The position numbers and the translations under genes are program-made. From positions 124,001 through 188,000 of the forward strand of contig NZ_DLHM01000004.1 in the NCBI RefSeq assembly GCF_002483205.1: a stretch of DNA of 64,000 nucleotides, given 5' to 3'. Below the pieces are notes generated by a model. That model was not told the DNA's origin and did no database searches. It saw only the letters and a program-made list of their open reading frames with translations. The DNA comes from Flavihumibacter sp. UBA7668 (GTDB taxonomy: Bacteria > Bacteroidota > Bacteroidia > Chitinophagales > Chitinophagaceae). This document shows positions 34,763-44,436 of the stretch, piece after piece. The stretch's first letter is position 1; every line of letters begins with the position of its first letter.

Positions 34763-37700
34763 TCAAACCTGCTGTGTTATCCATTCGGATGGCGTTACAC
34801 CATACTGTTCTTTAAAGCATTGACTGAAATAAGAGGGACTGCTGAATCCGGTTTGATAAGCCACCGAAGAAATATCTGATCCCGCTGCCAGCAGGCTCGC
34901 CGCTTTTTGTAATCGGCGCAGGCGGATCAGCTCATTAGGCGTACTGTTTATGAGCGATTTCAATTTGCGGTTCAGGGTGCTTTTGCTCATTCCCGTCACT
35001 TTACACAAAAAATCAACTCCCATTTCATTGTCATCCAGCCGGGTATCAATTTCCTGATAAAGCTGCAACAGAAAGGAGTCGGTTATTTTTGGAACGGGAT
35101 CGGATGCTTGGGCAAGCTGCAGCTGCTGTTGAAACCAATCCCGCTGTTTTTGCTGTAATCGCAGCAAATTGCCGATCCGCAGTTTCAGCTCTTCCAGATT
35201 AAAGGGTTTGGTAATGTATTCATCCGCTCCCAACGCCAGTCCCTTTAATACAGATTCATGGGCTGCTTTGGAGGTAAGCAGAATAAATCCAATATGGTTG
35301 GTTCTGTTATCGGCTTTACAATGCTGGCAGAGATCAAAACCATCCATGCCCGGCATCATTACATCGCTTATGATCAGATCGGGTAATTCCTGCAGGGTGC
35401 TACTCCAGGCATCCAGTCCATTCCCTGCCTGCAGGATCCGGAAATCCTGTTGCAGACTTTCCACCAGAAAGGAGCGCAACTCTTCGTTGTCCTCTGCTAT
35501 CAGCAAAAGAGGCTGCTCTCCATTTGCCAACAAAGCTTTTGCAGATGAATCCGTCCGGTTTGGCGAAAGAGCCGGTACTGTACCCAAAATCCGTTCCATT
35601 GGAACTACCAGGCTAAAACTTGTTCCAACTCCCGGTGCACTTTCAAAACTGATCTTGCCTCCCATTAATTCAGTCAGTTCTTTCACCAGTGATAAGCCAA
35701 TTCCGGTGCCTCCAAATTGTCGCATGGCCGAATCATCTGCCTGGTAAAATCTTGTAAAGATCCTGGACTGTTTATCGATTGGTATACCCAATCCGGTATC
35801 GCTTACAATCAGTTGAATGCGTTCAGCATCCGGCCCTGAAAGTTCAACGTTGATCTGTCCATTTGCCGGAGTAAATTTGATGGCATTACTTAATAAATTA
35901 TTTAAAATCTTTTCCCATATTTCCTGGTCAAAAAGGTAATGGCCTTCAGCCCGGTGGGAATGGAAATTCAGCCGGATATTTTTTTGCTCCGCCAATCCCT
36001 CAAATGGTTCCAGACAGTTGCGGGTAAATAGTAAAAGATCACCCGCAGTTCTCACCACTTTTAATTGTCCGCTGTTCAATTTGGAAAACTGTAAGAACTC
36101 ATTGATGAGTCCCAATAATTGTCTGGAATTTCGCTGAGCGGTTTTTACTGCACCAATTGCATCGGGCGATAAGGAGGGATCTTTCTCCAGTTTTTCAAGC
36201 GGTGTCAGAATCAGCGTTAAGGGCGTTCTGAATTCATGTGTGATATTGCTGAAAAACCGGTCTTTCAATTCATCCATTTCCCTCAACCGCATTGCTTCTC
36301 TTTTTTCAAATGCAAGGGTTTGTTGCATTGATAAGCGACGCTCCCGATAAATAAAATACCAGCGAAACAAAGCGCCTGTAAGTAATGCGTAAATCAGATA
36401 GGCCCACCAGGTAGCCCAGATCGGCGGATGAATCCGTATACCAATTTCTTTTACCGTCTCACTCCATTGTCCGGAATCATCTGTAGCATTGATGCGAAGG
36501 ATATAATTGCCGGGCGAGATGGCTGAATAGGTGGCTGTATTCGAATGGCCGTTGTCAATCCAATCCTCATCAACACCTTGTAATTGGTATCGGTATCTTG
36601 TCTTTTGGGGTTGATTATAAAATAAGGCAGCAAATTCAAAGCGCAGGTAATTTTTATCATACGGAAGCTCAATAGTAGTTAAGCTGCTCAATGATTCCTG
36701 AATCAGGGAGCCAGGAATTGTAACATCCTGCGGCTCATTATTGATATGTAATCCCGTCAAATGAACCGGTACCTTTCTGTTTACTGAACTATGCTCGAAC
36801 GCAGCCGGATCAAAAATGGTATAGCCTTCCAGTCCGCCAAATGCCAGTCTTCCATCCGGGAGTTGAAATTTATGGGCGCGATTGAATTCATTTCCTGCCA
36901 ATCCATCCGTTTTTTCAAAGGCAGTAACGAATGCTGTTTTCGGATCGAAACGGAAAATTCCTTTATTGGTACTGCACCAGAGCTTGCCTGATTTGTCTGG
37001 CAGGATGCAATAGATCGTGTTGTTGGGGAGTCCGTCTTCCATGGTGTAAACCCGTTGTAATCCATGCTTGATATCCCAGAGAATTAGTCCGGCACTGCGT
37101 GAGCCTATCCAGAATTTGGTTGAATCAGTTGGATCAGGACAAATCTCCGTTAATGTTTTTGGCAGGATTCCATTCTGCTGCTGTTCTGCAAAATGACCAA
37201 TGATTTTAGTGCCATCGGTTTGAAGCAAACCATGGTCATAGGTACTTACCCAGATAGAATGTCCAATGTATTTGGCATCGGCAAATTCTATCGTATTTAG
37301 TAAATCTGGACCAACAGGCAGCGGCTTGGGTACCGCTTCGGGATCTGCCCAGCTATACCATCTTCGTTCTTCCGGAACATAGGCCCACAATTCATTATTG
37401 GGCATACTCACCAAAGCACCATAGGTAATTTTTTCCGGAACATGTTTAAAGGGGTGAAATTTGGTTCCATCATGTTGGTACAGCACGCCCTTATCTCCCC
37501 AGCTATTGCTAAAATAGCGGTTCCCTTTTTTGTCAACCGCCTGCCGGAAATAATAACCAATGGAGCGATCCTTCCAGAAAGATGGGAACTCAATTGGTTG
37601 GCTATCCATGGCGCCCAACAGGTCCACCATAAAACTAGTGGTATAGGGATAGGATTCAAAATGCAGGGCTTTCAAATCTATTTTCAATAAGCCCTGAGCA

Positions 37701-38707
37701 TTAACACTGACCCAGAGCACATCGGTTCGGTCAATATAAAAAGCGCTGATGCGTTCAGGCTTACCGGTATATTCCCATAGGAGTTCCAGTTGATCAGTTT
37801 CGTTTACCCGAAAGATGCGGCCGAAATCTTCAAAGTATACCCGGCCTTTTACATCGGTAAGCAAACTGCTATACCCCTGCATACTTTTCGGATGCGGGGG
37901 AGGGATTTGGATGCGCGTGCTGGTCTTTTTATTGACATCGAGCAGGGTAATGGTTTCGTTGCGTAAAATGGCTACCCGATTATCACCGGTGCAGGCAACA
38001 GAAAATTTTTCAAGGAATTCAGCATCCGTTTGTTTCAGTTCTTTGATAAAAGTCGGAAACCTTTGAAAGATAAATTGCCTGCCGTTGGAATCGCTGACTG
38101 CCACGCCGGTTTTATACACGACAAAAATTTCTTTATTGGCAGCCTCTGCAATTGCAAGAATAGTATCACCGGCAGATAAACCTTCCGAAGGGGAGGCGTA
38201 CCTGATTTCGTTGGTGAAATAATTCATCCAGCCGATGCCATCGGTTCCGAACAGGAAAAACAGGTTAGAGCCGGAGTTGCTGACCTGTTTGGGTATTTGT
38301 CTGGCGCCGGGGAGTTGGCTTATCTGATTCCGGGTGGTATTTCGCCTGGCTTTAAAGCTGCGAACATCAAATTCATCGGCGTGGAAAAGGCTGTAATAAA
38401 GGGTGAGCGAATTATTTTGCAGCTTGCCTCTGCCAACAATTACACTGCTGGCGATGCTGTTACTGTCAGCCGGATTGTTCCTGAAATTCCGGAAACTCCG
38501 GCCGTCGTAGCGGCTCAGCCCGTCGAGGGTGCCAATCCATAAAAATCCGTCATCATCCTGCACAATACTGGAAATATAGCTTTGTGGCAGGCCATCATCC
38601 ACCCCAAAATGTTGTTGGTTGGTGGAGAGCCGTTGTTGCGGAAATGCTACAATTGCAAGGCAATTGAAAACGATTATCCAGCTAATGAATGAGCGGTTGG
38701 TTTGCAT
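34763..38707 (-). CDS. Hybrid two-component system protein (sensor, kinase, receiver, AraC output)
   Basis: This 1314-residue one-protein signalling system senses a ligand outside the inner membrane and controls nearby genes. It has a signal peptide (1-24), about twelve to fourteen periplasmic Reg_prop propeller blades (30-650; DGFLWIGTLDGLSRYDG), a Y_Y_Y domain (690-755) and a membrane segment (about 765-788). These are followed by HisKA with His824 (NITHEFRTPL), HATPase with NNLLSNAIKF, a receiver with Asp1115 (IISDVMMPGMDG) and an AraC-type HTH (1210-1310). Such regulators usually control polysaccharide-use loci. A glycosidase-like gene lies 1.4 kb away. Confidence 0.95.
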   Translation of the reverse strand: MQTNRSFISWIIVFNCLAIVAFPQQRLSTNQQHFGVDDGLPQSYISSIVQDDDGFLWIGTLDGLSRYDGRSFRNFRNNPADSNSIASSVIVGRGKLQNNSLTLYYSLFHADEFDVRSFKARRNTTRNQISQLPGARQIPKQVSNSGSNLFFLFGTDGIGWMNYFTNEIRYASPSEGLSAGDTILAIAEAANKEIFVVYKTGVAVSDSNGRQFIFQRFPTFIKELKQTDAEFLEKFSVACTGDNRVAILRNETITLLDVNKKTSTRIQIPPPHPKSMQGYSSLLTDVKGRVYFEDFGRIFRVNETDQLELLWEYTGKPERISAFYIDRTDVLWVSVNAQGLLKIDLKALHFESYPYTTSFMVDLLGAMDSQPIEFPSFWKDRSIGYYFRQAVDKKGNRYFSNSWGDKGVLYQHDGTKFHPFKHVPEKITYGALVSMPNNELWAYVPEERRWYSWADPEAVPKPLPVGPDLLNTIEFADAKYIGHSIWVSTYDHGLLQTDGTKIIGHFAEQQQNGILPKTLTEICPDPTDSTKFWIGSRSAGLILWDIKHGLQRVYTMEDGLPNNTIYCILPDKSGKLWCSTNKGIFRFDPKTAFVTAFEKTDGLAGNEFNRAHKFQLPDGRLAFGGLEGYTIFDPAAFEHSSVNRKVPVHLTGLHINNEPQDVTIPGSLIQESLSSLTTIELPYDKNYLRFEFAALFYNQPQKTRYRYQLQGVDEDWIDNGHSNTATYSAISPGNYILRINATDDSGQWSETVKEIGIRIHPPIWATWWAYLIYALLTGALFRWYFIYRERRLSMQQTLAFEKREAMRLREMDELKDRFFSNITHEFRTPLTLILTPLEKLEKDPSLSPDAIGAVKTAQRNSRQLLGLINEFLQFSKLNSGQLKVVRTAGDLLLFTRNCLEPFEGLAEQKNIRLNFHSHRAEGHYLFDQEIWEKILNNLLSNAIKFTPANGQINVELSGPDAERIQLIVSDTGLGIPIDKQSRIFTRFYQADDSAMRQFGGTGIGLSLVKELTELMGGKISFESAPGVGTSFSLVVPMERILGTVPALSPNRTDSSAKALLANGEQPLLLIAEDNEELRSFLVESLQQDFRILQAGNGLDAWSSTLQELPDLIISDVMMPGMDGFDLCQHCKADNRTNHIGFILLTSKAAHESVLKGLALGADEYITKPFNLEELKLRIGNLLRLQQKQRDWFQQQLQLAQASDPVPKITDSFLLQLYQEIDTRLDDNEMGVDFLCKVTGMSKSTLNRKLKSLINSTPNELIRLRRLQKAASLLAAGSDISSVAYQTGFSSPSYFSQCFKEQYGVTPSEWITQQV

Positions 38708-38715
38708 TTTAAGAC

Positions 38716-38804
38716 GTCAGACAGGTGTTAGAACAGTATTAGAACAATCTGGTAATAGGTGTCAGACACATGTCTAAGAATGTTCTAACACCTGTCTGAC
38801 ACCT
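38716..38804. repeat. 20-bp perfect inverted repeat with nested GTGTCAGACA motifs
   Basis: GTCAGACAGGTGTTAGAACA at 38716-38735 is exactly complementary to 38781-38800. Inside, TTAGAACA occurs again (38739-38746). AGGTGTCAGACA (about 38757-38768) is the complement of TGTCTGACACCT at 38793-38804. Several alternative hairpins are therefore possible. It sits just upstream of the hybrid regulator and could be an operator, an RNA element or a REP-like/mobile palindrome. Confidence 0.75.
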
Positions 38805-38932
38805 AATATAATACTTTCAGTAATGTCAAGTGGGAAATTACCCTAATGGCGATTAGCTTTGCCATTATGGAAGACCTCCTCCTGCACCCTGATTAACAAC
38901 ATAGGTTTAAGTATAACTATCAATTCATTGTT

Positions 38933-40048
38933 ATGGATGCATTAGATAATCTGATTTTTGCAACATCGCAAAGCCCCCTGCAGTCAGGAGAAAGAATTAC
39001 AAGCCGTTTTATAAAAACGCCCTTCGATAGTTTCATCCCCGGGTTAATTAGTACGGATTCATTTAATCCGGTTTTTGGATTTTCAGTTCCGGATAAACAA
39101 ACATTCACGAGTTATGCCGACAACTCAATTTTTGATGATGCCATTCAAAGGCATTGGTACGATATCAATGGAAACGGTATTCCGGGTTCATTTGCAGAGA
39201 AGTTCCAATATAAGTGGCCGGGACTTGGAATTCTTTCCGATTTTACTCAATCTTCTACTTATCATCTGATGTATGCTTACCTGATTGAAAACACCAGGAT
39301 ACTGCAGATTTTTGAACAATTGATTGAAAAATATTTTAATGATGAAGTGTTCGGAATTGCACCCGACAGTGTTTGCCAGTGGATGTTGAATTCAAAAAAA
39401 CTCTTTTTCAAAGACGAATCCTCAGGTTCAGGTCTGGTCAAACCAAATTCCGAATCAAGCCGGCGAAATGCATATTACAGAATGTTCGGAATGGACCTCG
39501 CATTTGATGCTCCCTATTACAAAGCAAAAACAGCTAACCTGCAATTTATCCCCTTGTTCGAAAAATACCTTACCGAAATTTGGAAAGGTACGGATCTCAA
39601 TAACCTGGTTTTGATCGCTTCTCAACTAAAAGAAATATTGAAAGCAAGAAGAAACTTATCATTGATAGAATTTAAATCTGTGATAATGGCAAACTGGTTT
39701 GCTTTTATTATTTCCGAAAATACCGACCTGGTGAAATTTTTAAATTGTCAGGCACCAACCATTGGAGATCGACTGATTAAGATTGGTGAAAAGGTAGGCA
39801 TACCTGCCCATGCTAAATGCCAGCATTTTTTCGAAATGGCAGAAGCAGCTTCCAATATTTTGAATCTAATTGAAATTGGTACTTACCTGGAGAATAGCAC
39901 AAATGTAAAAACCATGTTATCCAGCCTGGACCGGGGAACTTTACCCAGTATCAACAGTGATTATATGCATTCCTTTCTCATCGTTATTAATAATTGGGAA
40001 AAAGCAACGGGACATAAAATCAAAAACCCGGATTCCGATACCATTTAG
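38933..40048 (+). CDS. Hypothetical protein, 371 residues, unrecognised
   Basis: I do not recognise this protein. It has no signal peptide and no clear membrane segment. It is mostly helical with aromatic-rich stretches (YHLMYAYLIENTRILQIFEQ, LIEFKSVIMANWFAFIISEN) and three cysteines with no zinc-like spacing. Codon use and length suggest a real gene. It lies between the hybrid regulator (divergent) and the propeller protein (same strand, 76 bases on), so it may belong to the same regulated locus. Function unknown. Confidence 0.7.
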   Translation: MDALDNLIFATSQSPLQSGERITSRFIKTPFDSFIPGLISTDSFNPVFGFSVPDKQTFTSYADNSIFDDAIQRHWYDINGNGIPGSFAEKFQYKWPGLGILSDFTQSSTYHLMYAYLIENTRILQIFEQLIEKYFNDEVFGIAPDSVCQWMLNSKKLFFKDESSGSGLVKPNSESSRRNAYYRMFGMDLAFDAPYYKAKTANLQFIPLFEKYLTEIWKGTDLNNLVLIASQLKEILKARRNLSLIEFKSVIMANWFAFIISENTDLVKFLNCQAPTIGDRLIKIGEKVGIPAHAKCQHFFEMAEAASNILNLIEIGTYLENSTNVKTMLSSLDRGTLPSINSDYMHSFLIVINNWEKATGHKIKNPDSDTI

Positions 40049-40124
40049 GGTAATTTCCAATAAATGCCTGGTAACCACCGCGTATTGGCAACAGCAGCTG
40101 AATTGTAGTTTAGTTCAACGCTAA

Positions 40125-41807
40125 TTGCCTACTATGATAAAGTCTTGCCGATACCTTTTTTTACAGATCAGTTGCATACTGATCTGTATTTTAAATTACA
40201 ACCTTCCCACCCTCGCGCAAATCACCGAAAGACCCAGACCCGAAAGCTGGAAACAACTCATTAAAGGCGCAGCGTTTAAAGACCGGTTCCTTCCCATGCC
40301 TTCCGGTAAATTAAGCAGCGCTACCTGGGGAGGTTCAAATGTTCTGCCCCGTTACATCGATAATGGTATCGAAGACCGCGAACGCTCCTATTGGGGTGGT
40401 AATATCCTCAAAGGCACAGATGGATTATATCATCTCTTTGTTTGCGGATGGCCCGAAAATTCCCCCAAAGGCCATGCCCAATGGCCGCGTTCCATTGTCT
40501 ACCACACTGTCAGCAATAACCGAATTGGTCCGTATAAAATAAAGGATACCATTGGTGCCGGACATAACCCCGAAATATTTCAATTGCAGGATGGCCGATA
40601 TGTGCTCTACTGCATCGACAAAAATTATATAGCTGCATCCCTGAACGGTCCCTGGCAGGAAGGGAAATTTGAATTTGATCCGAGAGATCGCCCTATTATA
40701 GAAGGATTATCCAATCTAACCTTCGCCAAACGATCCGATGGTTCCTATCTCATGATTTGCCGGGGTGGAGGTGTATGGATCAGTCAGACGGGTTTATCGC
40801 CTTATCGGCAGGTATCCAATAAACGAACCTATCCGGATGTGGCAGGTGAATTTGAAGATCCCGTGGTATGGAGAGATTCCGTGCAATACCATATGATTGT
40901 GAACGACTGGCTGGGAAGAATTGCTTTTTATCTAAGATCAAAAGATGGAATAAACTGGGTAACAGATCCGGGAGAAGCCTATATACCTGGCGTCGCATTT
41001 CATGATGATGGAAGGGTAGAGGACTGGTTTAAATTTGAACGCATCAAGATCTTCCAGGATGAACAGGGCCGTGCCATCCAGGCCAATTTCGCGGTGATCG
41101 ATACACTCAAAAAAGAAGACAAAGCAAGTGACCGGCACAGTTCTAAAAACATCTCTATACCCCTGAATCCGGGTGTATTGATCAGTTTACAAAACCCCAG
41201 ATTGCCCGCAGCAGGTGAAACCATACAAATAAAATTAAGGGCCGAAAAAGGCTTTAATCCGCATACCGATATAGATCTGAATTCATTACGGTTTGGAACC
41301 AATGAACAAGTCAATTTCGGGAAAGGATCCAAAGTCACAACTACCAAAAAACAGGGGCGAGATCTGATCCTGATCTTTAGTGCCGAGGGGCACGGATTAA
41401 CCAAAGATGAGTTTGCTCCGAAGCTCATTGGAAAGTATAAGAATGGAAAACTCTTGTTTGGCTACACAAAAGTTCCCTGGGTGCAATATGAACCCGGTAT
41501 CCTGTCTGCCCTGCGCCCGGTTTTCATTAAAGAAATGAATTCAACATCCATCAGCATCCCGGTAGAGAACTTTGGATTAACAACATCCCTGCCAGCCAAT
41601 TTGGTGATACAGGTAAAAACACCAGATGGACTCAAAGAAATTGGAAAATCATCCGTTTCACCTATCCAGCCTTATGGAAAATTAACCTTACAACTTTCTA
41701 CCGCTTATCCATTTGAAAAAGGCAGGGAATATGAGTTGGAAATAATCATTTCAGATGCCGTTCCAACAACTCCTCCGTTTGTAGTTAAAGCAATTCCATT
41801 CGAATGA
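40125..41807 (+). CDS. Secreted beta-propeller protein, glycosidase-like
   Basis: This 560-residue protein has a signal peptide (ends LAQ, about residue 31) after a short positive N-terminus. Residues 60-330 show repeated blade motifs seen in five-bladed glycosidases of the GH43/GH32/GH117 type: YWGGNILKGTDGLYHLFVCG, GHNPEIFQLQDGRYVLYCID, FEDPVVWRDSVQYHMIVNDW. Acidic residues sit at blade starts (AGHNPEIF, EFEDPVV). The C-terminal part (about 350-560) has two or three beta-sandwich segments. Substrate and exact family are unresolved. It may be a target of the hybrid regulator (inference). Confidence 0.7.
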   Translation: MPTMIKSCRYLFLQISCILICILNYNLPTLAQITERPRPESWKQLIKGAAFKDRFLPMPSGKLSSATWGGSNVLPRYIDNGIEDRERSYWGGNILKGTDGLYHLFVCGWPENSPKGHAQWPRSIVYHTVSNNRIGPYKIKDTIGAGHNPEIFQLQDGRYVLYCIDKNYIAASLNGPWQEGKFEFDPRDRPIIEGLSNLTFAKRSDGSYLMICRGGGVWISQTGLSPYRQVSNKRTYPDVAGEFEDPVVWRDSVQYHMIVNDWLGRIAFYLRSKDGINWVTDPGEAYIPGVAFHDDGRVEDWFKFERIKIFQDEQGRAIQANFAVIDTLKKEDKASDRHSSKNISIPLNPGVLISLQNPRLPAAGETIQIKLRAEKGFNPHTDIDLNSLRFGTNEQVNFGKGSKVTTTKKQGRDLILIFSAEGHGLTKDEFAPKLIGKYKNGKLLFGYTKVPWVQYEPGILSALRPVFIKEMNSTSISIPVENFGLTTSLPANLVIQVKTPDGLKEIGKSSVSPIQPYGKLTLQLSTAYPFEKGREYELEIIISDAVPTTPPFVVKAIPFE

Positions 41808-41854
41808 GAATTTCACAACCTTTTTTTTGACCATAGATCCGAAAAGTAAGCTGC

Positions 41855-42559
41855 TCATTTCAACAACTGATCCAAACGCTGCCGGAACAACTTGCCAACA
41901 GGAACTACATAGTTATCGATCAATAGCTGGTTGCCCTCTATGCTTTTGATATGCTTATGCGCTATTACAAAGGATCGGTGAACCTGAATAAAGTCGGCTG
42001 CCGGCAATTGTTCCAATAAAGAAGATAAGACTCCACGTATGGTAATCTCTTCTTCTTTCAATACAACTTTCACATTATTGCCAGAGGCTTCTAAAAACAA
42101 AATAGCATCCAGCGATACCTGTATATGTTTGTTGTTGGCTCGTAAAAAAATTCTTTCCGGCCCGGCTGCCACTGGTTCCTTTGCAGCGCTGGGTGCAGCT
42201 CCGGAAATATTTGTACATGCTTTATTCACCGCTTTTAAAAATCGCTCAAAAGAAAAAGGCTTTAATAAATAATCCGCAATATTCAATTCATACCCCTCCA
42301 GCGCATGCTCTTTATAGGCCGTGGTTACAATTACCTTAGGCGGATAAGGCAGGGTTTTTAAAAATTCAAACCCATGCAGCTTAGGCATATTTAAATCCAG
42401 AAATAGTAAATCCACCGTATTCCGATTAAGGTATTCAATGGCTTCAATCGCATCATAACAATCCTGCATCCGCTTCATATTGGGCAACATGGAACAATAC
42501 CTGTTAATGATATCATGCGCCATGGACTCATCATCTACTATCATGTATTTTACACTCAT
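41855..42559 (-). CDS. LytTR-type response regulator
   Basis: This 234-residue regulator has a receiver domain (1-120) with Asp55 in LLFLDLNMPKLHG and a LytTR DNA-binding domain (about 135-234) with ILFLEASGNNVKVVL and FIQVHRSFVIAHKHI. Its start overlaps the end of the LytS-type kinase gene by 4 bases, so kinase and regulator form an operon. The pair is divergent from the ABC ATPase/permease-peptidase genes at 43552-47661, likely targets (inference). Confidence 0.94.
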   Translation of the reverse strand: MSVKYMIVDDESMAHDIINRYCSMLPNMKRMQDCYDAIEAIEYLNRNTVDLLFLDLNMPKLHGFEFLKTLPYPPKVIVTTAYKEHALEGYELNIADYLLKPFSFERFLKAVNKACTNISGAAPSAAKEPVAAGPERIFLRANNKHIQVSLDAILFLEASGNNVKVVLKEEEITIRGVLSSLLEQLPAADFIQVHRSFVIAHKHIKSIEGNQLLIDNYVVPVGKLFRQRLDQLLK

Positions 42560-43350
42560 AAAGAAAGACTTAATCGAATCCTGTAAATATCCGCATGTGG
42601 TGGATCTATTTCCAATTCATGCCTGTCGAAATAAGCTAATTCCAGTCGTTGTTTCAGATTAGTTAATCCAATGCCGGCTTTTTCACTCACCTGCTCCACA
42701 TCAAAATTATTTTCAATGCTGAAATCGATATGTTTCCGGCTTGCCTTTAAACGGATCTGCACAAATGCATCCTTTCTTAGTTTTTCCACTCCGTGTTTAA
42801 ATGCATTTTCCACCAGAATAATAAATAACAAGGGCATTAGTTGAACAGTCTTGTCTTCCACATCCACCTCAAAACGAATATCAATCTGCTTATGGTAGCG
42901 CATGCGATGCAATTCCATATAATTTTCGAGATAGGTAATTTCATCGCCCAGGCTTACCCAGTCATTTTGTCCCTCATAAATACTGTATCGCATCATGTCC
43001 GATAGCTGGAGAATTACTTGCTGCGCTTTTGCCGGATCCTGATCCACCAACCCATACAACATATTCAGTAAATTAAAAAAGAAATGCGGATTTACCTGAC
43101 TCTTTAAATGCATCAGTTCAACCTGTTTCTTTTCTCTTTTCAACCGTACAATAGACTTGATCTGAACAATAAGCCACCAGATCATCCAAATGGTCATACC
43201 GGTAAAAAACAACAGACTAAACACTACATAGCCATCTTCATCTCCAAATACATCATTAAAAATCAGAATTAACAGCGTAGTACCAATAAAAAAGTACGGC
43301 ACTAATTTTTGAAGAGTACGCTTAGTAAAGAGTTGCTGATAGAAAGGCAT
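42556..43350 (-). CDS. LytS/YehU-type sensor histidine kinase
   Basis: This 264-residue kinase has two membrane segments (about 17-33 and 42-63) with almost no extracytoplasmic domain. A His_kinase domain follows, with the phospho-acceptor His89 in QVNPHFFFNLLN, then the ATPase N-box (LFIILVENAFKHGVEK) and G-box (GIGLTNLKQRL). It is a short family member, and sensing may happen within the membrane. It pairs with the LytTR regulator by a 4-base overlap. Confidence 0.93.
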   Translation of the reverse strand: MPFYQQLFTKRTLQKLVPYFFIGTTLLILIFNDVFGDEDGYVVFSLLFFTGMTIWMIWWLIVQIKSIVRLKREKKQVELMHLKSQVNPHFFFNLLNMLYGLVDQDPAKAQQVILQLSDMMRYSIYEGQNDWVSLGDEITYLENYMELHRMRYHKQIDIRFEVDVEDKTVQLMPLLFIILVENAFKHGVEKLRKDAFVQIRLKASRKHIDFSIENNFDVEQVSEKAGIGLTNLKQRLELAYFDRHELEIDPPHADIYRIRLSLSL

Positions 43351-43551
43351 TCGGCGAAATTACCCAAAATTCAGCCCCAACCTGCTGGTTGTTACAGATG
43401 CCTGCCCGCCTGGGATGAAACGATTCTTTACCGGGATAAAGCAGCTTTTACTGCATAAATAAGCTGTTTATCACGGGTGCTGGCATGTCTGTCCCAAATG
43501 CTTTTCTGATCCTTTTACTCCGCCTAGTATTGCAGCCAAATCAATGCACAC

Positions 43552-44424
43552 ATGAACGAATTAAGGATTACCAATCTGTCTAAAACCTATCGCAATGGAG
43601 TGCAGGCACTCCAGGATATTTCATTGCAAATCCCCAAAGGAATGTTTGGCCTGCTCGGACCAAATGGAGCCGGTAAATCAACGCTTATGCGCACCATAGC
43701 CACCCTGCAGCAGGCTGATCAGGGAGAACTTCAGCTCGGCAACATCAATATTAAAACCCATCCGGCTGAACTGCGGAAAGTATTGGGTTATCTGCCCCAG
43801 CAATTTGGTTTATATCCATCCATCTCCTCCGAAATGCTGTTGAATCATCTGGCAGTTTTGAAAGGCATCCTGAACAGAAAGGAACGAAAAGAAATTGTGG
43901 AAGCACTGCTGCACCGGGTAAACCTGTATGCTGTACGAAAACAAAAATTAGGTGAATTCTCCGGTGGAATGAAACAACGCTTTGGCATCGCCCAGGCACT
44001 CCTGAACAGCCCAAAATTATTGATAGTGGATGAGCCAACTGCCGGACTGGATCCGGTGGAACGGAACCGGTTTTATAACCTGCTAAGCGAGGTGGGGGAG
44101 GATACCATCGTGATTCTTTCTACGCATATCGTGGAGGATGTGAAAGAATTATGCACCCGCATGGCCATCATGAACCAGGGGAAACTGATTATTCAGGGCA
44201 ACCCGATTGAAATTATGGAGAGCCTCCAGGGCCGCTTGTATGAGAAAACCATTCCTAAACATGAATTGCAACAATACAAACAGGCCTATCAGGTAATCAG
44301 TTCGCGCTTATACCTGGGCAAACAAATTATACATGTAATCAGTGATTCTTACCCGGGTTCCCATTTCAACGCCATCGAGGCAAACCTGGAAGATGTTTAT
44401 ATGCACCGGATTCTTAACAATTAA
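43552..44424 (+). CDS. ABC transporter ATP-binding protein
   Basis: This 290-residue ATPase subunit has Walker A GPNGAGKST, signature FSGGMKQRFGIAQAL, Walker B LLIVDEPTAGLDP and the H-loop STHIVED. It also has a roughly 80-residue C-terminal domain typical of ABC-2 exporters of the CcmA/NatA class. It is followed 12 bases later by its membrane partner, a permease fused to an M1 peptidase, and is divergent from a LytS/LytTR pair. Confidence 0.93.
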   Translation: MNELRITNLSKTYRNGVQALQDISLQIPKGMFGLLGPNGAGKSTLMRTIATLQQADQGELQLGNINIKTHPAELRKVLGYLPQQFGLYPSISSEMLLNHLAVLKGILNRKERKEIVEALLHRVNLYAVRKQKLGEFSGGMKQRFGIAQALLNSPKLLIVDEPTAGLDPVERNRFYNLLSEVGEDTIVILSTHIVEDVKELCTRMAIMNQGKLIIQGNPIEIMESLQGRLYEKTIPKHELQQYKQAYQVISSRLYLGKQIIHVISDSYPGSHFNAIEANLEDVYMHRILNN

Positions 44425-44436
44425 GCTCAATATTTT

